Below are positions 52,082 through 60,874 of a stretch of DNA of 64,000 nucleotides, piece after piece (position 1 is the first letter of the stretch; each line of letters starts with the position of its first letter). The DNA is from Roseimaritima sediminicola (lineage in GTDB: Bacteria; Planctomycetota; Planctomycetia; Pirellulales; Pirellulaceae), in the NCBI RefSeq assembly GCF_009618275.1, contig NZ_WIAD01000018.1, positions 29,146-93,145 of the forward strand, written 5' to 3'. The notes beneath the pieces are model-generated. The model had not been told where the DNA came from and made no database searches. It saw nothing but the letters and a program-made list of their open reading frames with translations. The position numbers and the translations under genes were made by a program.

Positions 52082-54840
52082 AGACACTCCCGATTGAACC
52101 GCTGCAGCCACTCCAGGACGCTGGCCGGAACGTCGATGGGCTGCGGCTGGGCGGTGAAGTACGGTCCGCCAAAAACGCCGCTGGTGCTGGACCAACCGGC
52201 GAGATGGTTATCGTGCAGGACCAGCGATAACTCGCTGCCATCGCTTCGGCGGCGAAGGTGCAGCAAGCCACGCGAGTCCAGCCAGGCGACCCCGCCCGCC
52301 AATTCGGCTCGCCGCAGCCACGGTCCCTTGTCGGAATCGTTTGTGTCGACCGCACGGCTCTCCTGAAAGGGTACCGGAGCGTCCTCGGTTTCGCACATCG
52401 ACAAGACCAGGTGGCGACCGTTCTGGCCGGGAAGGATTTGCAAGGCATACCGCTGGGGCCCTCGATACAGCATCAACCCTTTGGCATGGGCGCGGATGCC
52501 GAACAGCCGTCGCCGCACCGAGGGATAACGGGGCGTGACTCCATGGCTTTCCACGTCCGTCATGACCGCGGCCACAGGGCGACGGCGGTACAACTTTGGC
52601 GGATCGCCGACAAGACTAATCGCCACGTGCTGTGGCCACGCATCGTGGTCCCGCGATGCCGGCAGGGCGAAGACCAATCGTCGCCCGTCCGAGCTTGCCG
52701 CCACAAACCGCCCTTCGACCGACTGGGCGGCAAGCCCGGTCGGCCGGATGCCCGGCGAACCTGCCTCCGCGGCCGAAACCGCTGTGGCGACGAACCAGCG
52801 ATCCAGCCCCGCGGCGACCCCAACCAGACCTCGGCTCGGTGTGTCCACGACGTGACCGAGCTGGCTGCCTAGCGGGTTGGCCACCTCATGCGACTCGATG
52901 GTGTCGCCGGACCGCGATTTGATGATCAACCGACCATTCGAATCCAATAACGCGTTGGTGCCGAGCCATTGCCCGGCGGAGCGTTCGCGAGTGAGCAAGT
53001 GACCGGTATGGGGATCAAACAGCGATAGGTAGGGCGAATGAAAGCACCAAATCGTGTCGTGAACCACACCAAACCGAGCTTGCTGCGGGTCGATGCCCTT
53101 TAAATCGATCGCGTGGCGCTGGAGCAAACGACCTTTCTCGTCGACCAACAGGGTCTGGATCTCACCGCCCGCTGTTGCCCCCAGCAGACGGACGCCGGCG
53201 ACCTCTCGCCAGTGAGCCAAAACGCCATCGTGTGTTAGGCCACGTGCAAGTTCGACAGCCCCGTGCTGCAGGGCGGGGTACCATAACAAGCGGCCGTCGC
53301 GACTGACCAACCACAGCGTGTTGTCCTGCGCCAGAGACCAGTCCAAGCCGAACTCGTAGGTGTATCGCAGGGGACTCGGCGCGACGTCCAGGTACAGCGG
53401 CCGATCCAACGAACTCCGTCCAGGGCCACCAGAGCGTTTGCGGTCGGGCAGGGCGATCCGCTGCAGCGTCGTGTCGCCACTGGCCGTACGCCGCAGCAGC
53501 CGCAGGACGCGGTCGGGTTCCAACCGGACGACCAGGTACGGCCGCGGCAGGTGCGCGATCGACTGCTGGAACGTAGCGTCACGATCCGTGTTGGCAGTCA
53601 GGATCAAGATCGGTTCAGCCACTGGGGTCTCCCGGGCGGATTCGCCGCGTTGCTCGAACCACTGGGCGATCGCCGATCCCGGGTGCGGATCGGTCGGCAA
53701 ACGCTGCAGATGCTCGATCAATCCTTCTCGCGAGCAGAAGTCTTCCGGCCAAACCTGCGAACCGGCTACGGTAAACGCTTCAACCGACAATGCTTCCTGC
53801 CGATCCAGTGATACCGCGATCCCCAGTGCCGCGGAAGCCAAGTGCTCGCGACGGCTGCCCCAGGTGCGAATCCCCGCTTCGATCAACACGGCTTGCTCTT
53901 GGGGTCGCGGCGAAGGCGGCGACTCGCGCCGCAGGTACAACGCCTGACCGGTCGCGATCCGCGCAAGCAGAGCCATGGGTTCCTGGGCCAGTTCGGTCAG
54001 CAAAAGGTTTTCCGGACTGCCGCGGTTACTGATGTCCGACACGCCGCCGGCCGGTAGAGAATCGGGGTCCTGAGGTCGGCGAGGAATTGAAACCGTAGCG
54101 GCGATTCCAAGCGCCGCTCGCGCCAGCGTTCCCAATGTGTCATCTTCTCGCAACTCGCGCAGCAGATCGCCGACGGATTGCGTTGGGGGCGTTTCGACCG
54201 GAGCCGGTGCGGGCAGGCGCCGGCGACCGGTTCTTCGCAGCAGGTCGATCAAGTCCTCGTCGATGGGACGGGTTGTCATGAAGAACAGCGAAGCAAACGT
54301 GCGTCGATTGCGCGTCTTCAAAAAAACTTCCTCGTCGACGAACAACCGATCCGAGTCCAGCGGTCGATCCGAACGATGCATCCTCAACCATTCCAGCGCC
54401 GCAAACACGCTGCTGTCGCTGGCTTCGTACAACGAGTTATCGCATTCCGCCAGCAGATAGGTCAGCAGGGCCGCTTGTTGATCAACGCCCTCCCGCGTCT
54501 TGGCCGGCAGTGCGGCCAGCCGCTCCAGCATGTCCAGGATACCGGCGGAAGACTGTTGATCGGCGACACCGGCCAGTCGCTCAAGGCGTTGTCGCCAGAC
54601 CGCCGTCTTCGCTTCGCGACCGGGCGTAGCGGCCGCTTCGATGACGAACAACAACGCGGTCAACGGCGGCATCCCGTCGATCGACCCCATCAGGCGTTCC
54701 ATCAGGATCGCCAGCTGCGATGCGAACGCTGCGGTTTGACCGTCCTTCCAGACCGCTACGTCGCCGCCCTCGTGCCACTGCCAAACTTCGGGGCAGGGCG
54801 AGCGAAGGTATTCGGGCATGTCGTCACTGACCGAGTTCAT
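52078..54840 (-). CDS. vWA-like plus beta-propeller protein of the MoxR ternary system
   Basis: The 920-residue protein has a helical N-terminal region (about 1-190) with RTFASLFFMTTRPIDEDLID. A Rossmann-like vWA region (about 270-440) follows, with RIATGQALYLRRESPPSPRP, AVLIEAGIRTWGSRREHLAS and EPILILTANTDRDATFQQS. The strand that normally carries the MIDAS DxSxS reads LIEAGIRTWG, so metal binding looks lost. The C-terminal half (about 460-920) is a beta-propeller with TLWLVSRDGRLLWYPALQHG and ARFGVVHDTIWCFHSPYLSL repeats. The ATG at 54840 overlaps the previous gene by 4 nt. It matches the vWA-propeller member of MoxR-vWA-bpX systems as I recall them. Confidence 0.8.
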   Translation of the reverse strand: MNSVSDDMPEYLRSPCPEVWQWHEGGDVAVWKDGQTAAFASQLAILMERLMGSIDGMPPLTALLFVIEAAATPGREAKTAVWRQRLERLAGVADQQSSAGILDMLERLAALPAKTREGVDQQAALLTYLLAECDNSLYEASDSSVFAALEWLRMHRSDRPLDSDRLFVDEEVFLKTRNRRTFASLFFMTTRPIDEDLIDLLRRTGRRRLPAPAPVETPPTQSVGDLLRELREDDTLGTLARAALGIAATVSIPRRPQDPDSLPAGGVSDISNRGSPENLLLTELAQEPMALLARIATGQALYLRRESPPSPRPQEQAVLIEAGIRTWGSRREHLASAALGIAVSLDRQEALSVEAFTVAGSQVWPEDFCSREGLIEHLQRLPTDPHPGSAIAQWFEQRGESARETPVAEPILILTANTDRDATFQQSIAHLPRPYLVVRLEPDRVLRLLRRTASGDTTLQRIALPDRKRSGGPGRSSLDRPLYLDVAPSPLRYTYEFGLDWSLAQDNTLWLVSRDGRLLWYPALQHGAVELARGLTHDGVLAHWREVAGVRLLGATAGGEIQTLLVDEKGRLLQRHAIDLKGIDPQQARFGVVHDTIWCFHSPYLSLFDPHTGHLLTRERSAGQWLGTNALLDSNGRLIIKSRSGDTIESHEVANPLGSQLGHVVDTPSRGLVGVAAGLDRWFVATAVSAAEAGSPGIRPTGLAAQSVEGRFVAASSDGRRLVFALPASRDHDAWPQHVAISLVGDPPKLYRRRPVAAVMTDVESHGVTPRYPSVRRRLFGIRAHAKGLMLYRGPQRYALQILPGQNGRHLVLSMCETEDAPVPFQESRAVDTNDSDKGPWLRRAELAGGVAWLDSRGLLHLRRRSDGSELSLVLHDNHLAGWSSTSGVFGGPYFTAQPQPIDVPASVLEWLQRFNRECL

Positions 54841-55805
54841 CGTCCCTCCCCGGCCGCTCGAACGCCGCCGCGCGACAGTGCGGCCCAAGCCGAATCTTCG
54901 ACCCGCGACCAGCGGTCGTCCGACTCCCAGATCAACCAGTCATCGTCGGCTTCGGCCGCTTCGACTTCGGCTTCGGCCGCTTCGACTTCGGCTTCGGCCG
55001 CTTCGACTTCGGCTTGCCTGGCCGCCCTGCCCGCGTTCTGAACGGCTGCACCGCGGCAGGCGGCAAGCACCGTCGCGGCCGAAACCGGTGGCTGCCAATG
55101 GAAACCGGCCGGGAACAACAGACGATCCTTCGCAACGAACGATCGCCCTGTCAGCGGCGGCAAAGGCTGCCCCAGCACCAACGCATGCTCGCCTCGCCGC
55201 AGCCACCGCAGCCCCTGCAAACGCACTCGGGGTGCCCCGCCTACCCAGGCGCATAACTGATCCAGCGTCACCTCCAAAGCCGCCGGTGGGCGTTGCGGCC
55301 CGCCGCGAATCAGACACAGTCGAAGTCGATCGCGCGACGGGCGAGCCGCGGCGACGGCGGCGGTGGGCAAGCGAACAGCGAACAGTTCGGCGACCGGCTG
55401 CCACGGCATGACCGCTTGCACGCTGGCCGTCGGTACGCTGCGACCGGGCGTGCGCAGCGCCAACCGCGGTCCGTCGTAATCCGGTGCCCGCCCAGCGGCG
55501 ACGCCCGCCACAGCGCCAGAGGTGTTTGCCGCATCGCCTAAAACGCACGCCGCAGCGGCGGCTGCGTCCGAGTCAACGTCGGGAATCCAGCGGCGGCCTC
55601 CCAGCGCACCGAGCAGGGCGGGCGACGCCGCGTCGGGGCTCGGTAAACGAATCCACCACTGCCCTTGATGTCGGGCCGCTTCGGCTTCGACACCCAGCAG
55701 CAAACCGATCGCCGCTTCGCTGGGTTCCTGATCCAACTGGATCAACAACGCGGACGCTCCCGGACGAATTGGCGAACGCGACCGAACAGCGGTGCGAGAT
55801 TCCAT
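54837..55805 (-). CDS. bpX-type protein of the MoxR ternary system
   Basis: The 322-residue protein is Ala/Arg/Pro-rich, with a domain spanning about 15-240 that includes GQWWIRLPSPDAASPALLGA, VTLDQLCAWVGGAPRVRLQG and RGEHALVLGQPLPPLTGRSF. I take it to be one of the bpX domains described with MoxR/vWA proteins, but cannot assign the subtype. The C-terminus has three EVEAAEA heptads encoded by an exact 21-bp tandem repeat, then DDDWLIWESDDRWSRVEDSA. The start at 55805 has GGGGAGG about 9 nt upstream; codons further up (to 56150) overlap the MoxR gene and are not coding-like. Function is unknown; it may bridge MoxR and the propeller proteins. Confidence 0.72.
   Translation of the reverse strand: MESRTAVRSRSPIRPGASALLIQLDQEPSEAAIGLLLGVEAEAARHQGQWWIRLPSPDAASPALLGALGGRRWIPDVDSDAAAAAACVLGDAANTSGAVAGVAAGRAPDYDGPRLALRTPGRSVPTASVQAVMPWQPVAELFAVRLPTAAVAAARPSRDRLRLCLIRGGPQRPPAALEVTLDQLCAWVGGAPRVRLQGLRWLRRGEHALVLGQPLPPLTGRSFVAKDRLLFPAGFHWQPPVSAATVLAACRGAAVQNAGRAARQAEVEAAEAEVEAAEAEVEAAEADDDWLIWESDDRWSRVEDSAWAALSRGGVRAAGEGR
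54951..55013. repeat. 21-bp in-frame tandem repeat, three exact copies
   Basis: Units at 54951-54971, 54972-54992 and 54993-55013 are identical and encode the EVEAAEA heptads of the bpX-type protein. A multiple of three keeps the frame whatever the copy number, so length variation between strains is expected. Confidence 0.92.
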
Positions 55806-55884
55806 AACGACACGACCTCCCCTGGCGTGGTTGATGCCCGACTCTCCCCGAGGGAGCGTAATGCAAACACACTTCACGAGGTGC

Positions 55885-57039
55885 TTAGCTGGATTGCGAC
55901 CGCTGGCGCAACCGCGCGACCTGCTCCCGCAGCGCCTGCCTGGCTTCGTCGGGCTGGACCCATTCGATGCGGGCGGCCAGCAATCCCAGTTTATCGAGTT
56001 CTGCAGTATGTTGGCCGGATTGGTCCAGCGCCGCGGCAAGCGTCCGCAGCTGCTGCTGCAAGTGCTCCGCATCCGGTGGGGCGTGCAGATCCGCCAGCGG
56101 ATGGGGCTGCCCGCTGGTCGCCGTATCGCGGGTGGCTTGCTGAACCGCATCGACGTGCGAGGCCAACAACTCCTGCTGGGCGGGCGTGTCCCAGATATAG
56201 CGAGCGATCCAGAGGTCCGAAGGTTCGGCGGCCGTGCGCCCGCACACCACTGCGCTGGCGGCGATCACACGTTGCAATCGCACCGCCCGTCGGTCGCTGA
56301 TTTCCATTCCCGATTGCCGAAGCCGCCGGATCAGGTTTTCATACTCTGGCAGCACGGCCGACAGGTCAACCGTCGCAACCGCCTGTCGCATCGCACGGAT
56401 GTCGTCGATGTGGATGGTTGCCGTGGAGGCCGGTTGCTGGTCACGTGACCAACCGGCCGCCAACACCTCGCCCAAGCGGTCATCGGCAACGTTCTGACAT
56501 TCCACCCTCAACAAAAACCGATCGAACAGCGCCGCCAAGGCGTCGTCTTCGGGCAGGCGGTTGCTCGCGCCCACCGCCAGCAACATCGGTAGCGTGCTCG
56601 TCTGACGCCCACGACGAAAAACTCGCTCGTTCAACGCCAACAGCAGACTGTTCAGGATCGCGCTGTTCGCATTGAGCAGCTCGTCCAGAAAGACAAAGTC
56701 CGCTTCGGGCAACATCCCCTCGGTGTTGGTCACCAGGTCGCCGTCTCGCAAGCGACGCAGATCGAAGGGCCCAAACAATTCGCTCGGCTCGGTGAATCGC
56801 GTCAGCAGGTAGTCAAACGTGCGTCCCTCCAACCGCTGGCCCAGTTCCTGGACCAACGCACTCTTGCCGGTTCCCGGCGGCCCCAGCAGGAACGCATTCT
56901 CACCGGCGACCAACGCGACCCCCAGCACTTCCACGATCTCGTCTTTGCCGATCAGACGTTCCTTGATCGGTTGCAACACCTCGGTGCGGAGGCGGTCAGC
57001 AAGCCTGGCAGACATCTCCGGCGAAGGATTCAAAACCAT
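55885..57039 (-). CDS. MoxR-type AAA+ ATPase of the ternary system
   Basis: The 384-residue ATPase has Walker A GPPGTGKS at 53-60, Walker B FVFLDELLNANS at 115-126, sensor-1 Asn160 in AVGASNRLPED, and arginine finger R174 in ALFDRFLLRVE. The lid domain follows to about 300, then a short coiled C-terminus (LQQQLRTLAAALDQSGQHTA). This is the RavA/MoxR clade with an intact active site. MoxR proteins usually remodel vWA-containing partners. The vWA-propeller gene two positions downstream fits that. A small hairpin lies in the 79-nt gap before the next gene. Confidence 0.93.
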   Translation of the reverse strand: MVLNPSPEMSARLADRLRTEVLQPIKERLIGKDEIVEVLGVALVAGENAFLLGPPGTGKSALVQELGQRLEGRTFDYLLTRFTEPSELFGPFDLRRLRDGDLVTNTEGMLPEADFVFLDELLNANSAILNSLLLALNERVFRRGRQTSTLPMLLAVGASNRLPEDDALAALFDRFLLRVECQNVADDRLGEVLAAGWSRDQQPASTATIHIDDIRAMRQAVATVDLSAVLPEYENLIRRLRQSGMEISDRRAVRLQRVIAASAVVCGRTAAEPSDLWIARYIWDTPAQQELLASHVDAVQQATRDTATSGQPHPLADLHAPPDAEHLQQQLRTLAAALDQSGQHTAELDKLGLLAARIEWVQPDEARQALREQVARLRQRSQSS

Positions 57040-57070
57040 TATCTCCAGTGGGGGATCGAGGAACGCGACG

Positions 57071-57811
57071 TCACGGTGCCTTGTCGTCCGTGGTTGCTGG
57101 GTGATCCGCTTGGGCCGGTGGGTTTGTGGAGGCCGAGCTGGGTGAAGGCAACCAGGCTTTCAAGTTTAACTGGTCCGCGAACGCTCCGGCGTCACCAACC
57201 AACACTCGCTGGACGGCCGGATGCTGGGCGAGCCGATGATCCTGTCGAGCGATCACGCGGTCGACCATGTGACGGCGCAGGCCCGCATCGCCCAGCACGA
57301 CCTGCAGACTCGCTTCGGTAAACGCTACGTCCATTCCGACCGCGGACAGGGGCCATCGTGCGGCGACGGCACGCAGCGTTTCCTGCAAAGCGTCTTGCGG
57401 GGCGGCGAGTTCGCTGCGGTGCGCCAGTTCCGGCAGAAACCGCAGTACCACGTCGACCGACCAATGGTTTGCTGGATCGGCCGGGTCCGGCGGGTCGCCC
57501 CGGAACGACGGCGGTTGGGTTTGGTCCAGAGACCGATCGAGGATGGTGACGGCCGCCCAACCGAAAAACTGCAAGGCCCAGAATGCAGCCTCAGGTTGCC
57601 ACGGCGGCAAACCGTCCGGTCCCTCTCGGCGGAGCATGGCTTCCGCTCCGGCCAACCGCTCCAGCGTCTGCTGTTGGTCAGTTTCGGTGGGGTCCAAAAC
57701 GACCGCCAGCGAAGGAACCAAGACTCCGCCGCTGTCGAGCAAACGCCGGGCAAAGGCGGCCAGCGGCGGTGCGGCGGAACCGGCAGGACGACGAAGCTGC
57801 GACACAAACAC
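57071..57811 (-). CDS. bpX0-like protein, first gene of the ternary system
   Basis: The 246-residue protein is mainly helical, with the segment PEAAFWALQFFGWAAVTILD near 90 and DVVLRFLPELAHRSELAAP near 135. A C-terminal helical region reads RHMVDRVIARQDHRLAQHPA. It resembles the small bpX0-type protein that precedes MoxR in ternary systems, a call made from context and memory. The frame opens with TTG 57838, but GTG 57811, with GGAG 5 nt upstream, is the better start. It ends 31 nt before the MoxR gene. The name and role are provisional. Confidence 0.68.
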   Translation of the reverse strand: MFVSQLRRPAGSAAPPLAAFARRLLDSGGVLVPSLAVVLDPTETDQQQTLERLAGAEAMLRREGPDGLPPWQPEAAFWALQFFGWAAVTILDRSLDQTQPPSFRGDPPDPADPANHWSVDVVLRFLPELAHRSELAAPQDALQETLRAVAARWPLSAVGMDVAFTEASLQVVLGDAGLRRHMVDRVIARQDHRLAQHPAVQRVLVGDAGAFADQLNLKAWLPSPSSASTNPPAQADHPATTDDKAP

Positions 57812-57897
57812 TCCCGCTCCACTGGACGTTTTGAACAAGCACGCGCGAACCGTTTCGGCGGTGCTCCGTAACGGCCGGCCTCAACCGGTGCGGTGCC

Positions 57898-58734
57898 TCA
57901 ACCGGTGCGATGGTGGGTTTGCAAACCATCGTCGGCGTAGATCGCGCGGCCACCGTCGACGGCGACGGCCGCGCCGGTGACGAAATCGTTCTCAACCAAA
58001 AATTGTACCGCATGCGCCACGTGCTCGGGCGTTCCAACTCGCTTCAGCAACGTGCTGTCCTGCACCGCTCGGCGTTTCTCGTCCTCCAGGTCCTCGCTCA
58101 ACAGCACCGGTCCGGGGTGGATGCAATTGACGCGGACCGCGCGGTTGCGTTCGGCCAATTCGACGGCCAACGACCGCGTCATGACTTCGATCGCTCCCTT
58201 GCTGGGAAAGTAGGCCGCGTGATCCAGATAGGGACGCACCAGTGCCCAGTCGCCGATGTTGATGATCGCGCCGCCGCGGGGCTGCTTGACCATTTGTAGA
58301 CCGGCCGCCTTGGCCATCAGAAAACTGCCCAGCGTGTTGATCTCAAAGTTGCGGCGGACGTCCTCGGCCGTGACCTCCTCCAACCGTTTCGGGTTCCAGA
58401 TCGCCGCGCTGTTGACCAACACGTCCACTCGGCCGAACGCGTCGATCACTTGGCCGATCAAATCCGACGCCACGTCTTGGGACGAGTCGGCCGGCGTGGG
58501 CGATGCGTCCGACGCGTCCAAGGCTCCCTTCACGATCAATGTTTCCGTACCGCGCTGGCGAAGCTGGGCGGCGGTTGCTTGTGCGTGTTCGGTACTGTGA
58601 TTGGCGTGCAGAACGATGCGACACCCCAGGCCGGCGAGGTGTCGAGCGATACAGTTGCCCACGCGCGGGGCACCACTGCCGGTGACCAAGGCCACCGGAT
58701 CAGCGCATTGAAACAGGTCGGCGAGGTTGGGCAT
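57898..58734 (-). CDS. Short-chain dehydrogenase/reductase (pteridine-reductase-like)
   Basis: The 278-residue SDR has the nucleotide motif VALVTGSGAPRVGNCIARHL near 16-35. VNSAAIWNP follows in place of the usual NNAG, then a catalytic Ser-equivalent region around IINIGDW (Ser replaced) and Y-x-x-x-K in AAYFPSKGAIEVMTRSLAVE. The ending GAAVAVDGGRAIYA is typical. The catalytic Ser appears to be Asp or Gly here, like some FabI/pteridine-reductase relatives. The ATG at 58734 is preferred over the TTG at 58740. It lies 57 nt after ubiD on the same strand and 86 nt upstream of the ternary-system operon. The substrate is unknown. Confidence 0.88.
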   Translation of the reverse strand: MPNLADLFQCADPVALVTGSGAPRVGNCIARHLAGLGCRIVLHANHSTEHAQATAAQLRQRGTETLIVKGALDASDASPTPADSSQDVASDLIGQVIDAFGRVDVLVNSAAIWNPKRLEEVTAEDVRRNFEINTLGSFLMAKAAGLQMVKQPRGGAIINIGDWALVRPYLDHAAYFPSKGAIEVMTRSLAVELAERNRAVRVNCIHPGPVLLSEDLEDEKRRAVQDSTLLKRVGTPEHVAHAVQFLVENDFVTGAAVAVDGGRAIYADDGLQTHHRTG

Positions 58735-58748
58735 GATCAACGAAGCTT

Positions 58749-58788
58749 TGACGGAAGATACAGAGCGATGACGGAAGATACAGAGCGA
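58749..58788. repeat. 20-bp tandem duplication between ubiD and SDR genes
   Basis: Two exact 20-bp copies (58749-58768 and 58769-58788) fill most of the 57-nt spacer between the two minus-strand genes. No function is evident. Confidence 0.9.
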
Positions 58789-58791
58789 TGC

Positions 58792-60675
58792 TTAGAGATA
58801 CGGAGCCAGCGGTCCGCCACGGGCGGCCAGGGCATCGACGCGGCGGACCGTTTCCGGGTCTTCGACTAGCGGCGGTGCGTGATGAGGTTTGACGCGAGCG
58901 TCCAGGACCAGCGAACCGTGGCAGCCCCAGTGTTTGGCCACCGTTTCCGCTTCGATGCCGTACACGTCCTCGGCCGGACTGCTGCGAGTGAAACAGACCC
59001 ACAGCCAGTTCTCCAGACGTCGGGCCGCAAACGCGGGATCATCGCACACGGTGATCCACGGAAAGGCGTTGACCGGATGCGATCGATCCCAGTGGCCGAG
59101 CAACTGTTGGATGGTCGCCGCCGCAGCGCCGGCATCGTTCGCGCTGGTGGTATCCGTTGCGGCACCGCTGCTCTGTTTTGCCAGGCGGGGGCCGCGGATC
59201 GCCAGGATGCCCGGCGCCACGACGTGCGGATCGCCAAAGCCATCAGGCCAGTCGAACCCGGTGGGCAACTCGGTGGGCAAGCTGCGCTGCGGCGAACCGG
59301 CGGCGGCCATGACCACTTTGGAACCGCGATTAAAGCCGCTGCCGCTGTAGTCCAGCGTGTCGATTGTCGTTTGCGTTTGAAAGTGCAGGTCGCGACGGAA
59401 ATCGATTCGCTCGAGCAGATGCGTCAGGAACGCTTCGATGTTCTCGATATCAAGCTCCGGGGCGCCGTTGCCGTCGACGATCATCAGGTACTTCGCCAGC
59501 GACAACTGGCCATTACCGAGGATCGCATTGGCTTGCGTCAGAATCTCCTGCGGTTGTTCGGCTTTCAGGTACGGCATGTAGCGTTCGCTGCCGATGGCCA
59601 ACAACAACGGATGGACGCCGGCCGCATCGACCGCGTTGACGGCTTTCACCCCCGGGATGACCGACGGAATGATGGGGCCGGTCAACTCGTGGATCAGGTC
59701 GCCGAACGTGGTGTCTTCCTGCGGTGGACGTCCGACCACCGTGAAGGGCCAGATCGCGTCCTGCCGGTGATAGACACGCTTGACTTGCATCACCGGAAAG
59801 GGATGCTCGAGGCTGTAGTATCCCAGGTGGTCGCCGAACGGACCTTCTGGTTTGGTGATCTCCGGGTGCACTTCGCCGACGATGGCAAAGTCTGCATCGG
59901 CGTAAACAGGAGCCGTTCCGGGTGTGCGCACCATGCCGATCCGGCGGCCCGCTAACGCGCCGGCGAAAGTTAATTCACTGAGGCCTTCGGGCAACGGCAT
60001 CACGGCCGCCAAGGTCATCGCCGGAGCTCCGCCCACGGCGACGGTTACTGGCAGCGGCTGGCCACGATGTAGGGCCTCGCGGTGATGGACTCCGATGCCG
60101 CGATGAATCTGATAGTGCAGGCCTACTTCGCTGTGGGCGTCGTACTGGTTGCCCGACAACTGCACGCGGTACATCCCCAGATTGGCTCGCATCAACTGGT
60201 CCGGTGCCGCGGGGTCGGTCGACAGGACTTGTGGCAACGTCACGAACGCACCACCGTCGTCGGGCCAACACTTCAATTGCGGTAGGGCGTCCAGCGAACA
60301 CTGTTCGGCCATCACCGGACCGCGTCTGCGGTAGCGGGGCAACATCTGCAGAGCGGTCAACGGCGTCGTCTTATACCGCCAGGGACGCCGCGGTAACGCC
60401 TGAGGGTCCAGCTTCAATTCGATCAATCGCCGGACCGACTCCAAGGTGTCGCGAAACAAGTACCGCGCCTGCTCCAAGGATCCGAACAGATTCGAAGCCA
60501 TCGGGAAACGACAACCTCGCACGCGGGTGAACAACACGGCCGGACCACCGCTGGCGTACACACGCCGCTGGATTTCGGCCATTTCCAAATGCGGATCGAC
60601 TTCATCGTCACACTGGATCAGAAAGCCGCCGCGGCGAAGGTCTTCGACGGCGTCACGGGTACTGCGGTGTTTCAT
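58792..60675 (-). CDS. UbiD-family (prFMN-dependent) decarboxylase
   Basis: The 627-residue protein carries the UbiD plan. PRYRRRGPVMAEQCSLDALP and MRANLGMYRVQLSGNQYDAH lie early on. The core block PEITKPEGPFGDHLGYYSLE holds active-site Glu/Asp residues. It continues through VVGRPPQEDTTFGDLIHELT to a C-terminal domain with LAKYLMIVDGNGAPELDIEN. The family uses prenylated FMN made by UbiX, which is not in the window. It is longer than the usual ~490-residue UbiD, with insertions near 455-510 (Ser/Ala/Asp-rich). The substrate may be an aromatic acid, for example in menaquinone or ubiquinone synthesis, but is not determined. Confidence 0.92.
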   Translation of the reverse strand: MKHRSTRDAVEDLRRGGFLIQCDDEVDPHLEMAEIQRRVYASGGPAVLFTRVRGCRFPMASNLFGSLEQARYLFRDTLESVRRLIELKLDPQALPRRPWRYKTTPLTALQMLPRYRRRGPVMAEQCSLDALPQLKCWPDDGGAFVTLPQVLSTDPAAPDQLMRANLGMYRVQLSGNQYDAHSEVGLHYQIHRGIGVHHREALHRGQPLPVTVAVGGAPAMTLAAVMPLPEGLSELTFAGALAGRRIGMVRTPGTAPVYADADFAIVGEVHPEITKPEGPFGDHLGYYSLEHPFPVMQVKRVYHRQDAIWPFTVVGRPPQEDTTFGDLIHELTGPIIPSVIPGVKAVNAVDAAGVHPLLLAIGSERYMPYLKAEQPQEILTQANAILGNGQLSLAKYLMIVDGNGAPELDIENIEAFLTHLLERIDFRRDLHFQTQTTIDTLDYSGSGFNRGSKVVMAAAGSPQRSLPTELPTGFDWPDGFGDPHVVAPGILAIRGPRLAKQSSGAATDTTSANDAGAAAATIQQLLGHWDRSHPVNAFPWITVCDDPAFAARRLENWLWVCFTRSSPAEDVYGIEAETVAKHWGCHGSLVLDARVKPHHAPPLVEDPETVRRVDALAARGGPLAPYL

Positions 60676-60874
60676 CGCGTGGACAGAGCGGGACGGAATG
60701 GGGGGCAGTGGCGGTACGGGTCAGTGGCCGTACGGTCGTTATGCAGGATGCGGTGATACGTTACGATACGCCTCCAGGAAACCCGCTCCGCTGGCGGCGG
60801 CATTGTAGAACAAACGATCGACGACGGTCAGCCGCCGCAGAGTACGGAACACAACCAGAATTTTTGTTAGCGCT

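Noticed and set aside
55806..56150. N-terminal extension of the bpX-type protein
   Set aside because: It overlaps the MoxR 3' end in another frame and has shadow composition. A good Shine-Dalgarno precedes 55805.
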